From assembly GCF_014651535.1 (NCBI RefSeq), contig NZ_BMXB01000007.1, forward strand, positions 1 to 64,000: a stretch of DNA of 64,000 bases, written 5' to 3'. Under the pieces are notes generated by a model that saw only the letters and a list, made by a program, of their open reading frames with translations, was not told the origin of the DNA and searched no databases. Shown here piece after piece: positions 35,613-45,181 of this stretch (its first letter is position 1; each line of letters starts with the position of its first letter). The position numbers and the translations under genes were made by a program. This DNA is from Salinimicrobium marinum. Lineage in GTDB: Bacteria > Bacteroidota > Bacteroidia > Flavobacteriales > Flavobacteriaceae.

Positions 35613-36601
35613 ACAAATTCGTATCCCGCAAATTCTTTTTCTACCTCATCAAAGGCTGCAAAAACATCGGCAGCATCGTCGCTGGTAACCATTTTTTGTC
35701 TGTAATCTTTGAAGTGCGGTATGCCTTTAAAGTAATTGGTATAATGCCTTCGGGTTTCAAAAACCCCCAGCTTTTCCCCTTTCCAGTCTATGGCCATTTG
35801 TAAATGCCTGCGGGCGGCATCCAGGCGTTCTTCCATCGTTGGTTGAGCAAGATGTTCACCCGTTTCGAAATAATGCTTCACTTCCCTGAAAAACCACGGA
35901 TAACCGATACTGGCACGGCCAATCATTGCCCCGTCCAATCCGAATTTATCACGCATTTCCATCGCTTTTTCGGGAGTATCTACGTCTCCGTTTCCGAACA
36001 CCGGAATATGCATCCGCGGATTGTTCTTTACTTCGGCAATTGGAGCCCAGTTAGCCTCTCCCTTATACATTTGTACGCGGGTACGCCCGTGAATGGAAAT
36101 GGCGCTGGCGCCAACATCCTGAAGCCTTTCGGCTACCTCGACTATTTTGATGGAATCTGAATCCCAGCCCAGCCGGGTCTTCACAGTAATAGGTAAGTTG
36201 GTGTGTTTTACCATGGCTTCGGTCAACGAAACCATCAACGGAATATCCTTTAGAATTCCCGCTCCGGCGCCTTTGGAAACTACTTTTTTCACCGGACAAC
36301 CGAAATTGATATCAATAATATCGGGCCCCGATTTCTCCACGATCTCCACCGATTGCAGCATAGATTCCAGGTTTGCACCAAAAATCTGAATCCCTACAGG
36401 TCGCTCTTTCTCGTAAATATCGAGTTTCATCACACTTTTGGCAGCATCGCGAATAAGGCCTTCCGAAGAGATAAATTCGGTATAAACCACATCTGCTCCC
36501 TGCTCTTTACACAAAGCGCGAAACGGCGGATCGCTCACATCTTCCATGGGTGCCAACAGCAACGGGAAGTCTCCTACATCTATGTTTCCTATTTTTGCCA
36601 A
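35609..36601 (-). CDS. dusB: tRNA-dihydrouridine synthase DusB
   Basis: A 330-residue TIM-barrel flavoprotein. LLAPMEDVSDPPFR near 15, the catalytic-Cys motif INFGCPVKKVVSKGAG near 96-111, the FMN-phosphate loop GNGDVDTPEKA near 203 and MIGRASIGYPWFF near 225 are all present. It reduces specific uridines in the tRNA D-loop. It is full length with a canonical start. The gene is convergent with the permease and has its own promoter in the repeat-containing gap to the right. Confidence 0.95.
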   Translation of the reverse strand: MAKIGNIDVGDFPLLLAPMEDVSDPPFRALCKEQGADVVYTEFISSEGLIRDAAKSVMKLDIYEKERPVGIQIFGANLESMLQSVEIVEKSGPDIIDINFGCPVKKVVSKGAGAGILKDIPLMVSLTEAMVKHTNLPITVKTRLGWDSDSIKIVEVAERLQDVGASAISIHGRTRVQMYKGEANWAPIAEVKNNPRMHIPVFGNGDVDTPEKAMEMRDKFGLDGAMIGRASIGYPWFFREVKHYFETGEHLAQPTMEERLDAARRHLQMAIDWKGEKLGVFETRRHYTNYFKGIPHFKDYRQKMVTSDDAADVFAAFDEVEKEFAGYEFV

Positions 36602-36866
36602 AACGTTTGTTTTTTAAAGGGTTGCAAAAATACAAAAAAATTCTCACCCCTAACCCCTCTCTAAAGGAGTGGAATACTTAAAAACATCATGGTAATTGGG
36701 GAATAAAAAATTGAAAATCCTTTAGAGAACCACCCCGGCCTGCGGCCACCCCTTCTTTGAAAGGAGGGGTGCAAATGCAACTTCTAATGAATATTTTGTT
36801 CGAAACGCATGCGTTATTACTTTTCACGTGCCACAAAGAAATTCTCCCTTTGGGGGTGAGGGGGGA
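36602..36866. repeat. Intergenic low-complexity C/G-block repeat region
   Basis: 265 bases containing several CCCCT/AGGGG blocks. The clearest is an inverted repeat at 36747-36771 (CACCCCT...AGGGGTG with one mismatch) next to GGCCTGCGGCC. Similar blocks lie at about 36644-36672 and 36845-36866. Such dispersed hairpins are frequent between genes in Flavobacteriaceae. They may end transcription of the receptor gene; no gene is present. Confidence 0.5.
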
Positions 36867-39278
36867 TTAAAGCCTATCCCTCTCTTCTGCCTGTACGTTA
36901 CGCTGATTGTCGCTAAGCCTGAAGTTTCCGAAGTTATATTTAAATCCTACACGTACATATCTGGATTCCGGCTGCGCGAAGAATCCGTTATCCTGATTGA
37001 GATAGCTGGATCGAAGCCAGGTGTTGGTTTCGTCAAGAATATCTTCAAGATTTAGTGTCAATTCCGCCCTGTTGTTCCAGAGTGATTTTCTGAAGCCAAT
37101 GGAAAGTGTGGTCATGGGATCAAAATTATAGGAACCTGTAATGTAATCTGAAACGTAGGTAAGACTAAGTTCTCCCGTAAAAGTCCCGTCTTTGGAGAGG
37201 GTAAAGCTGTTATACCAGCTTCCCAGAAAACCATCTATTGCAATATCCACGGGCACGTTTCCGCTTTCTAAAGCCATAAAGGTTTGTTCCTCGTGGAAAA
37301 GAGAAAAATATCCATAGGTATACCAGAAATCTGTTAACGATCTGCCATGACTAACATCCAGTCCGTAAGAAACACTCTCCAGGAGATTTACACTTACATT
37401 TCGAATTGTGCGGTTATCATTGTCCTGAAAACTGAGCACCTGTGTGGAAGGCCCATTGTCCCGGTAATAAAGATCAAAAAAATAAGCGCTTTTCAGGGTG
37501 TAATTCAGGTTGAAATTATCACTGATGGCTGCCCTTAAATTCGGATTTCCGGAGTTGAAATTATTTTCGTTGAGAAAATATCTGAAAGGATTGAGGCTTT
37601 CGTAACGTGGCCGTTGTATCCTTCGGCTGTAATCGAAAGAAAGGCTGTGATTCGCAGAAAGATTATGCATGAGGTAAAAAGTAGGAAACAGCTCGAAATA
37701 TTCCCGGTTATGCACCTGGTCCATAGATCGGGATTCCCCTTCCCGCTCGGTATATTCCCCGCGTAAACCAGCTTTAACACTCCAGCTTTCCCAGTCTTTT
37801 GCCGCACTTACATATCCTGCAAAGATGTTCTCGTCGTAAAGAAAATTATCAGACAAAGTTTCGTTATAATCTGTTGATCCATTTTCCACATCAAAAAAGT
37901 CGATGCCGCTTTCCGAATCAATCACAGATGTTTTCACCCCGGCTTCAAAAGTTGTACCCGCAAGTGGAGTTACATAATCCAGCTGAGCTGTGTAAATATT
38001 GATTTGTTGTTTGGCTTCGGTGAAGAAGTCATTTTCCTGGATAAGTGCTCCGCTGCTATCCTCATAATCTGTAGATACCTCCTGAAATCTATCCTGATCA
38101 TACCTTGTATAATGTCCTTTTGCTGAAATTTCTGCACCTTCTGTTTTCAGTTGATGTTTGTATTCAAGATCCATCCCTAAATTGGACTGATCTTCTTCTA
38201 ATCCGCTTACGGTTTGAAAATTGGCAAAAGCGCTGTTTGCCATGCTGGAAATATCAGTGAAAACATTATTATCAAAGGTTTTGTTCGGGGAATAAAGTCC
38301 ATTTGAAGAAAAGCTAAGAGTATTCCTGTCATCTATGTAATAATCCAGAATTACATTGGCATTATGCGCATTGGACCTGGTAGTACGGTCAAAATCTGTT
38401 TCCCAGCGGGAAAGCACATCCCGGTCGTCCATGAAATTTATATAACTTTCATCTTCTTTAAATTCTTTCCGCGGATTAAAACTGTAATTCGCAAACACAT
38501 TCAGTTTGTCAGCTTTATAATAATGGCTGGTCCCGAAAGTGTACTTCGGAAAAATTGCCTGTGTCAAAGCAGCATTCACGCTACCTTTATACCCAATGGT
38601 GATCCCTTTTGAAGTAACGATATTTAGAATAGAACCACCTTCGGCATCATAACGTGCCGGCGGATTTGTAATTACTTCTATAGACTGAATATTTTCTGCG
38701 GAATAACTCTCCAGCAGATCCCTCAATTCCGAAGCGGTTAAATGGACTTTCCGGTCATTGATGTATACCTGCACGCCCTGGTTGCGCACCTGTAGATTTC
38801 CGTTTGCCACCAGTACTCCCGGAGTACGCCGAAGAATATCCCAGGTGTTTCCGCTGGAAAGGCTGGTATTGGCCACATTAAAAACGAGTCGGTCTATTTC
38901 TCTCCGGACTGTCGGATTTTTAACATTGATGGCGACTTCATCAAGATTAGAAACACTTTCAGATAAAATAAATTCCCCCAGATTTTCGTCTTTGGAAACG
39001 TTAATCTTCCGAAGCATTTCTTCAAAACCCACAAAAGAAACTTTTACCAGATACTCATTCGCGGCTATATTTTCGAAATGAAATGTACCAGATTCTTCAG
39101 AAACGGCCCCTTTTACCACCGAAGTGGAATCATCTGCATTTAGAAGGATTATATTTGCATAAGGCACAGGATTACTGGCTTTGTCAAGGACTTTCCCCTG
39201 AACTTTATGTTGGGAGATGGCTGCTGCAGAAGATAAAAAGAGTAGGGTAAACAGAAGGGGCTGGCAATAATTGGTCAT
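36867..39278 (-). CDS. TonB-dependent outer-membrane receptor-like protein
   Basis: 803 residues. A signal peptide (to about 22, AAAISQ) is followed by a carboxypeptidase-like regulatory domain (GKVLDKASNPVPYANIILL), a plug domain (about 120-220: WDILRRTPGVLVANGNLQVR, then VYINDRKVHLT) and a 22-strand-type outer-membrane beta-barrel ending in the aromatic VRVGFKYNFGNFRL. This is the OMP_b-brl_3 class. No SusD gene is adjacent, so it is probably a metal, siderophore or peptide receptor and not a glycan importer. It has no obvious operon partner. The substrate cannot be told from sequence. Confidence 0.85.
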   Translation of the reverse strand: MTNYCQPLLFTLLFLSSAAAISQHKVQGKVLDKASNPVPYANIILLNADDSTSVVKGAVSEESGTFHFENIAANEYLVKVSFVGFEEMLRKINVSKDENLGEFILSESVSNLDEVAINVKNPTVRREIDRLVFNVANTSLSSGNTWDILRRTPGVLVANGNLQVRNQGVQVYINDRKVHLTASELRDLLESYSAENIQSIEVITNPPARYDAEGGSILNIVTSKGITIGYKGSVNAALTQAIFPKYTFGTSHYYKADKLNVFANYSFNPRKEFKEDESYINFMDDRDVLSRWETDFDRTTRSNAHNANVILDYYIDDRNTLSFSSNGLYSPNKTFDNNVFTDISSMANSAFANFQTVSGLEEDQSNLGMDLEYKHQLKTEGAEISAKGHYTRYDQDRFQEVSTDYEDSSGALIQENDFFTEAKQQINIYTAQLDYVTPLAGTTFEAGVKTSVIDSESGIDFFDVENGSTDYNETLSDNFLYDENIFAGYVSAAKDWESWSVKAGLRGEYTEREGESRSMDQVHNREYFELFPTFYLMHNLSANHSLSFDYSRRIQRPRYESLNPFRYFLNENNFNSGNPNLRAAISDNFNLNYTLKSAYFFDLYYRDNGPSTQVLSFQDNDNRTIRNVSVNLLESVSYGLDVSHGRSLTDFWYTYGYFSLFHEEQTFMALESGNVPVDIAIDGFLGSWYNSFTLSKDGTFTGELSLTYVSDYITGSYNFDPMTTLSIGFRKSLWNNRAELTLNLEDILDETNTWLRSSYLNQDNGFFAQPESRYVRVGFKYNFGNFRLSDNQRNVQAEERDRL

Positions 39279-39410
39279 GTAAAAATGGTTGTTGGCTTGA
39301 TAATAGGTACAAAATCAAACAAATATAACATTTCTACCAAAACGGCAAAATATAAAAGAAGCCCTGCCTCTCCGTATTTTTGCGGGAGGAAAAAGGATAG
39401 GTAACATAAT

Positions 39411-39430
39411 GATCCTCACATAAGAGGATC
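39411..39430 (-). terminator. Hairpin after the GH3/beta-lactamase gene
   Basis: GATCCTC/GAGGATC seven-base stem with a six-base loop, 17 bases downstream of the minus-strand stop. The T-tract is weak, so its role as a terminator is moderate. Confidence 0.4.
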
Positions 39431-39446
39431 CATACAGGAGCTTTTC

Positions 39447-42443
39447 TTAGCCTTCTTTTACCTCGATTTCTTCTTTATCAGTTTTTTGAACATTCTTTTT
39501 CATAGCATCATATAAAACCTGCTGGATCTCCGTACGGGTATCGAGCTGGTATAGCCGGTGGTTTTCACGGGTTGGGGAAACCCGGTTTGATAGAAAAATG
39601 TACAACAGATCTACTTCGGGATCCATCCACACCATTATTCCGGTGAAGCCTGTATGGCCAAAGCTGGCCTGGCTGGCATCGGGAGCTGTGTTATTCACCA
39701 CACCCTTGCTGTTTGGCCGGCGTTTATCGAATCCCAGTGCACGGTAATTATCGGAATCCGGAAACTGACGTTTTGTGAATTTCTTTAAAGTTTCTTCCTT
39801 GAGATATCTTTTTCCGCCATATTCTCCCATGTTCAGATACATCTGCAGGAGTTTGGCAAGATCATTTGCATTGGCAAAAAGCCCTGCATGTCCCGAAACT
39901 CCGCCCAGCATAATAGCACCTTCATCATGTACGGTTCCATGGATAGGCTCATGCCGAAATGCATAATCATGCTCTGTAGGAACTATTTTATTTTTTGGAT
40001 ACTCCGGATTAAAACCCATGGTCGTAGCACCGAGTGGTCCGTAGAAACTATTTTCTAAAAATGTTGGAAAATCTTCCTCCGTTCTGCTTTCCACTACCCG
40101 TGGCGCCAGGATGAAAAAAAAATCGGAATACACGTACTCCTTCTCTTCCCGTAAAGGCGACTTGCGAATGGCCTTTACGATCTTGTTGGGATAATTGCGG
40201 TGCAGGTACATATTTTCTGTGATCTTTATAGGATACCTGGCCGAAGAGTCTTTTTTGATGGTCCACCAGCGGTAGCTCCCGTTTTTTCTAAGGGTATTTT
40301 TCCAGAAAGGGATCCATGGCTGAAACCTTGCCTGGTGCGTAAGGATATCGGTAAAAGGAATATCTGATTTATTGGATCTTTTAAACTTCGGAAGATGATC
40401 TGCAAGCGTGCCGTCAAGTTCGAATTTGTCCTCTTCATACAATTTCATCAAAGCCGCCATGGAAGTAGAGATCTTTGTCACCGAGGCCAGGTCGTACAAA
40501 TCATCTTTTTTAACCTTGATCGTGTCGTGATATACATGCTCGCCATAGGCTTTATGAAAGATCACTTTTTGATCTTTTGCCACCAATATCTGCCCACCGG
40601 GCGTGGCTTTCACAGTAATAGCCTGGTTCATTAGAGAATCGATGTGGTGATTGAGCATCTTTGAATCCATTCCCACTTCTTCGGGCAGCGTGTAACTGAA
40701 CCTTATCCCGCCCTGCACTTCGAGTCCGTCGCCAGATTTGAATTTATCGCCAACACTCACCGGAAGTTTTCCGTTGGCACTAACGCCACCAAAGATCAGC
40801 TGGGCGGCAAGTTCCTGCGCATTTTCAGTATCCTGATAGGTAACGATCAAAGCTTCGGAATTCTCTATGCCATCGATCTTATTCAGTACATACGGATTCT
40901 TGAAAAAGGTAAAAATGCTGTTCTTTTTTCCGGACAATTCCGTAATCAAATCTTGTGCTTCGGAAGACAGTTTCAGGGAATTCCGGGGGAATTTACTCTG
41001 GTCATGGATACCTCCAATGACGAGATCATAACCAGCCAGTTTTTCCCTCACTTCCTGGACTCGTTCTTCGGAAGCATCTACGGGAAGCCTGAAATGGTTT
41101 ACCTCAGCATACAGACTCAGGGCTTCCTGAAAAGCTGTTTTTTTCTTAGCTCCGAAAGAAACGGAAGCAATTTTCAATTCATGCAGCTCCCTGATGGGAA
41201 GCATATTATTCTCATTCTTTAAAACCGTAAGGGAGGCTTCCACCAGTTTCCTGTTGAGCAGCACAGCTTCGGGATTGTTGACATCATCCATAATATCTTT
41301 TGGTGAAACAGGCTCATACTCGTTCAATCCCACCCATTGCTTGACAGCAAGTATTTTTCTAACCCGTTGGTCAACTTCCTTCTGACTGATTAATCCGGCG
41401 TTTATCGCTTTCCTGATCTCCGAAATGGCTTTTGGAACATCTTCTGTAAATTCCAGTAAATCATTTCCGGCAAGAATTGCGTCTTTATCTACTACTCCGG
41501 GAAGATTTCCATTGGTCACCCCTTTCATGTTCATCGCATCGGTCACGATAAGGCCTTCAAACCCCAGGGTTTCTTTTAGCAGTCCTGAAATAATTGGCTT
41601 TGACAGCGTGGAAGGAACTCCTGTAGTATCCAGCGCAGGGATATCCAGATGTGCTACCATGACTCCGCCGATTCCTGCTTCCATAATTTTTTTGAATGGA
41701 TATAATTCCAGCGAATCCAGCCGCACCAAAGGATGGTTTATTTGCGGCAGGCTATAGTGAGAATCGGTATCGGTATCCCCGTGTCCGGGAAAATGCTTGG
41801 CTGTGGTCAACAAATGCTCATCCTGCATCCCACGCATGTAGGCAATAGATTTATCGGCCACATTGAATTTGTCTTCTCCAAAAGACCTGTAGTTGATCAC
41901 AGGATTGTTTGGATTGTTGTTCACATCAACCACCGGCGCAAAATTTAAATGAAGGCCGGTACGTTTAATTTGCTTTGCGACCTCCACTCCCATTTTATAT
42001 AGTAATTCATTATCCTGAATCGCACCTAAAGCCATTTGAAAAGGATAATTTATCGTGTTGTCCAGGCGCATTCCCAGTCCCCATTCGGCATCGATGGCTC
42101 CAAGTAACGGCACTTTGGAAGCTTCCTGATAGTCATTCATCAACCTGACCTGCGTGGCAGGGTCTCCCTGAAAGAATATGACTCCGCCTATTTTTTGTTC
42201 CTCAATAAGTTTCAGAATCTCCTTTTTATGGTCTGCTCCCCTATTGGAGTAAGCCGCCACCATGATGAGCTGGGCAATACGTTCATCGGGCGACAGGGTA
42301 GTCATCACTGAGTCCACCCAGGCACTGTTCTGGTATTTCTGAAAAGGGGGTTTTTCCGGAGAAAATTCCTGAGCCTGTGAAGGCAAAACACCAAATAGCA
42401 CAGCCAGTAATAAAAGTAAGGACGATCTTTTTTTCATATTCAA
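39447..42443 (-). CDS. GH3 beta-N-acetylglucosaminidase fused to a beta-lactamase-like serine hydrolase
   Basis: 998 residues with a signal peptide (LLLLLAVLFGVLPSQAQ). A GH3 domain (about 40-580) has the NagZ-type catalytic His loop KHFPGHGDTDTDSH near 218 and nucleophile VTDAMNMKG near 301. A class C beta-lactamase/esterase-like domain follows (about 600-970) with ASVTK, the SxxK serine, near 655. The first half should remove GlcNAc from muropeptides in the periplasm. The second may act as a D-Ala peptidase or esterase on the same fragments. It is transcribed after nagX (37-base gap) and belongs to the peptidoglycan-utilisation cluster. Confidence 0.9.
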   Translation of the reverse strand: MNMKKRSSLLLLLAVLFGVLPSQAQEFSPEKPPFQKYQNSAWVDSVMTTLSPDERIAQLIMVAAYSNRGADHKKEILKLIEEQKIGGVIFFQGDPATQVRLMNDYQEASKVPLLGAIDAEWGLGMRLDNTINYPFQMALGAIQDNELLYKMGVEVAKQIKRTGLHLNFAPVVDVNNNPNNPVINYRSFGEDKFNVADKSIAYMRGMQDEHLLTTAKHFPGHGDTDTDSHYSLPQINHPLVRLDSLELYPFKKIMEAGIGGVMVAHLDIPALDTTGVPSTLSKPIISGLLKETLGFEGLIVTDAMNMKGVTNGNLPGVVDKDAILAGNDLLEFTEDVPKAISEIRKAINAGLISQKEVDQRVRKILAVKQWVGLNEYEPVSPKDIMDDVNNPEAVLLNRKLVEASLTVLKNENNMLPIRELHELKIASVSFGAKKKTAFQEALSLYAEVNHFRLPVDASEERVQEVREKLAGYDLVIGGIHDQSKFPRNSLKLSSEAQDLITELSGKKNSIFTFFKNPYVLNKIDGIENSEALIVTYQDTENAQELAAQLIFGGVSANGKLPVSVGDKFKSGDGLEVQGGIRFSYTLPEEVGMDSKMLNHHIDSLMNQAITVKATPGGQILVAKDQKVIFHKAYGEHVYHDTIKVKKDDLYDLASVTKISTSMAALMKLYEEDKFELDGTLADHLPKFKRSNKSDIPFTDILTHQARFQPWIPFWKNTLRKNGSYRWWTIKKDSSARYPIKITENMYLHRNYPNKIVKAIRKSPLREEKEYVYSDFFFILAPRVVESRTEEDFPTFLENSFYGPLGATTMGFNPEYPKNKIVPTEHDYAFRHEPIHGTVHDEGAIMLGGVSGHAGLFANANDLAKLLQMYLNMGEYGGKRYLKEETLKKFTKRQFPDSDNYRALGFDKRRPNSKGVVNNTAPDASQASFGHTGFTGIMVWMDPEVDLLYIFLSNRVSPTRENHRLYQLDTRTEIQQVLYDAMKKNVQKTDKEEIEVKEG

Positions 42444-42480
42444 ATTGTTTTTCCGGAAATAGATCCCGGTGGTATTCCTG

Positions 42481-43650
42481 TTACACTTTAATATATATTT
42501 TCTTCTTATCCATCCAGTATCCCATCAACCACAACAATAAAACATAAGTAATGGCAAATAACAAGGAGGCATTATAATCTGTTAGCCAGCTAAGATAAAG
42601 GTTTTGATAAATCCAGCCTTTCATCGTGGAATCCCCGATTAATATAATGTTCATCAACATCACAAATACCCCGGACATTACAAAGATGAACAACGGATTC
42701 TTCCCGAAGACCTCAAAGAAGTAAGTCCACTTTTTAAAAGAAGCCACTTCAATAATCCAGATCATCGCACCAATTAAAATAAGGTCCCAACCTATGGTCA
42801 ACAACACATAGGAACTTGTCCAGATCGGTTTGTTGATTGGAAAAATAAGATCCCAGGCCTCTCCCAGTATCACAAAAATAATTCCGGCGGCTACGAGTTT
42901 CCAGACCGTGTTCAGGTTATTCCCCAACCGCTGAATAAAAACACCGGCGACATACCCAGCAATAACGTTTACAATGGCCGGTAAAGTACTTAGCAAACCT
43001 TCGGGATCGAAAGGAATTCCGAAGCCTTTATATAAATTTTCAGGGGAAATAAACAAGAGATCAAATTTTAAGGCGGCGTTCCCTTCCAGACTGTAGGGAG
43101 CCGCAGGATCTCCAAACCAATACATGATCCCCCAATACCCGAACAGAATAACCAGTCCTGCAATAATGGAGCCTTTCAACCTGAAATATTTCACGATTAT
43201 GGAAGCAAAGAAATAACACAGCGCAATGCGTTGCAGCACCCCCATGATTCTCATGGATGAAAAATCCTTTAGCAACAGTTCCCCGCCAGATCTATAGAAA
43301 AAAGGAAAAGCACTGAGAAATAATCCTATAAGGAAGATCAAAAATGTTCTTTTGAATACTTTTTTCAAAAAAACAGCATCTCCTTTTTCCCTGAATTTCC
43401 TCATGCTAAAGCTCATGGCGTTTCCTACAACAAAAAGAAAGGTGGGAAAAACAAGATCGGTAATAGTAAATCCATGCCATGCTGCATGTTTGAAAGGTGC
43501 ATAAATGGTGCTCCAACTTCCGGGCGTGTTGACCAAAATCATAAGTGCAATAGTTAGACCTCTAAGAACATCCAGCGCCAGGTATCGTTGGCGGGTTAAT
43601 TTTTCATTTCCGGTTGTTGATATGTCTCCGGAAGGGGAAATTACACTCAT
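42481..43650 (-). CDS. nagX: NagX-like membrane acyltransferase (DUF5009/HGSNAT family)
   Basis: About 389 residues from the ATG at 43650, avoiding 13 extra residues. RYLALDVLRGLTIALMILVN near 20-40 and HAAWHGFTITDLVFPTFLFVVG near 57-78 (the active-site His region) are hallmarks of the heparan-glucosaminide N-acetyltransferase-like family. Some ten membrane helices follow. Members called NagX are linked to GlcNAc and muropeptide use, perhaps moving acetyl groups across the inner membrane onto amino sugars. It is divergently transcribed from the ROK regulator. The exact reaction is uncertain. Confidence 0.8.
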   Translation of the reverse strand: MSVISPSGDISTTGNEKLTRQRYLALDVLRGLTIALMILVNTPGSWSTIYAPFKHAAWHGFTITDLVFPTFLFVVGNAMSFSMRKFREKGDAVFLKKVFKRTFLIFLIGLFLSAFPFFYRSGGELLLKDFSSMRIMGVLQRIALCYFFASIIVKYFRLKGSIIAGLVILFGYWGIMYWFGDPAAPYSLEGNAALKFDLLFISPENLYKGFGIPFDPEGLLSTLPAIVNVIAGYVAGVFIQRLGNNLNTVWKLVAAGIIFVILGEAWDLIFPINKPIWTSSYVLLTIGWDLILIGAMIWIIEVASFKKWTYFFEVFGKNPLFIFVMSGVFVMLMNIILIGDSTMKGWIYQNLYLSWLTDYNASLLFAITYVLLLWLMGYWMDKKKIYIKV

Positions 43651-43734
43651 TTTAATATAAATTTTATTCTGGGCATTTTTATGCAGCACCCAACATCGCG
43701 AAACATTTCAGTATTTACAGCTGCATAAAAATAT

Positions 43735-43778
43735 AAATTTTTACTAAATAAACCATCTTTTATAAAATTTTTACTAAA
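43735..43778. promoter_or_regulatory. Two 14-base direct repeats, candidate ROK operator
   Basis: AAATTTTTACTAAA occurs identically at 43735-43748 and 43765-43778, 30 bases apart (about three helix turns), in the divergent promoter between nagX and the ROK gene (43651-43873). This placement suits a regulator that controls both directions. The gap also has AT-rich promoter-like stretches. Confidence 0.55.
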
Positions 43779-43873
43779 GTCTTTTTTAAGAAGAGTTTTT
43801 TATCTATTTTTAAATCTTCAAAAAGTTTATATTTTACCTTTCGAAAATATTAAACAACACTTTTTGTAAAAAT

Positions 43874-45136
43874 ATGAGAAACCTGGAATTATTAATTGAA
43901 CAAGAACAGCTGGAGAATTCCAGTAATGTAGAGCGGAAAAAACACCTTCAGAAAATCAAAATCCTTCAGAATTTATATTTCCAGGGGGCACAGACAAATA
44001 CAGAAATCTGTGATCATTTTAATATTAGTTCACCCACGTCTATAAGATTACTAAACCAGCTTATTGAAGAAGGCTGGATCAAGAAAGACGGCCGGGGTAA
44101 ATCTGCCGGGGGAAGAAAGCCCGATTTATATACGCTTCAGGAAAAACGTTTTTATGTAGTTGGAATCCAGCTTGAACGATTCAAGATAAAGATGGCCATT
44201 TTTGACAACCACAATAATAAAATTTTGGAATATGAAGATATTCCGTTTCAAATAGAAGAGGAAAAAAGTATCGTGGATCATTTATTTGAAACCACGAATA
44301 GTTTAGTAAAAGAATCTGATATAGATTCCAGTGATCTTTTGGGTATTGGAATAAGTATGCCGGGGCTGGTTTCTTCCAGGGAAGGAAAGAATTTCACGTA
44401 TTTCCTGAATGAAGAAGATTCTGAATCCCTTGAGCAGGTACTTAAAAAGAAGTTTGGCAAACCTGTGTTTATTTTAAATGATGCGAAAAGTGCATGTTTA
44501 GCCGAATTTAATTTTGGGTTGGCTAACCAGCGGAAGAACGTACTGGTGATCTCCATGGACTGGGGTATAGGTTTAGGAATCATTATAGAAGGAAAAGTGC
44601 ACCAGGGATCTTCGGGCTTTGCCGGAGAATTCGGGCATATTCCACTTGTGGATGACGGTTTGCTTTGTCACTGCGGAAAACGCGGATGCCTGGAAACCGT
44701 TGCTTCGGGAATGGCCCTCGCAAGAATGGCGAAAGAAGGAATTAAGGCAGGAGAAAGTTCTATATTGAGTAAATTTTCTGAAAAAGATATTGAACGACTT
44801 CAGCCCGAGACCATTATAGCAGCAGCGAATAAAGGAGACCAGTTTGCTATCAACATATTATCTGAAGTGGGTATTAACCTGGGAAAAGGAATTGCCATTC
44901 TAATTCAGCTTTTCAATCCCGAACTTATTATTCTGGAAGGGAAATTTGCCGATGCAGATAAGTTCATCACCACTCCAATTCAGCAGTCCATGAATACCTA
45001 TTGTATGGCGCAGCTTAGAGAGAAAACAAAAATTTCCCTGTCCACGCTGGGAGATGACTCGGTACTCCTGGGATCTGTTGCCACTGTGATGGAGAACATT
45101 TTTGAAAAACAAATTACACTAGCTAACAATCTTTAG
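43874..45136 (+). CDS. ROK-family transcriptional regulator (NagC-like)
   Basis: 420 residues. A winged HTH at about 20-80 (TNTEICDHFNISSPTSIRLLNQL) precedes a ROK sugar-binding domain with ISMPGLVSSREG near 155, the DWGIGLG phosphate loop near 228 and the zinc motif CHCGKRGCLE near 260-270. NagC-type regulators sense an amino-sugar phosphate (GlcNAc-6-P or MurNAc-6-P) and release their operators. It heads the plus-strand operon and faces nagX, so it probably controls both. The presence of the HTH makes a pure kinase role unlikely. Confidence 0.85.
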   Translation: MRNLELLIEQEQLENSSNVERKKHLQKIKILQNLYFQGAQTNTEICDHFNISSPTSIRLLNQLIEEGWIKKDGRGKSAGGRKPDLYTLQEKRFYVVGIQLERFKIKMAIFDNHNNKILEYEDIPFQIEEEKSIVDHLFETTNSLVKESDIDSSDLLGIGISMPGLVSSREGKNFTYFLNEEDSESLEQVLKKKFGKPVFILNDAKSACLAEFNFGLANQRKNVLVISMDWGIGLGIIIEGKVHQGSSGFAGEFGHIPLVDDGLLCHCGKRGCLETVASGMALARMAKEGIKAGESSILSKFSEKDIERLQPETIIAAANKGDQFAINILSEVGINLGKGIAILIQLFNPELIILEGKFADADKFITTPIQQSMNTYCMAQLREKTKISLSTLGDDSVLLGSVATVMENIFEKQITLANNL

Positions 45137-45181
45137 ATCCCAATCAGGAAAAATCAATAATAAATTATCTGAATTAAAATT

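Noticed and set aside
37605-37625. Ten-base match (GCCGTTGTAT) to the complement of the proposed guide
   Set aside because: Chance matches of this size are expected in 64 kb, and it lies inside the receptor coding sequence, away from a promoter.
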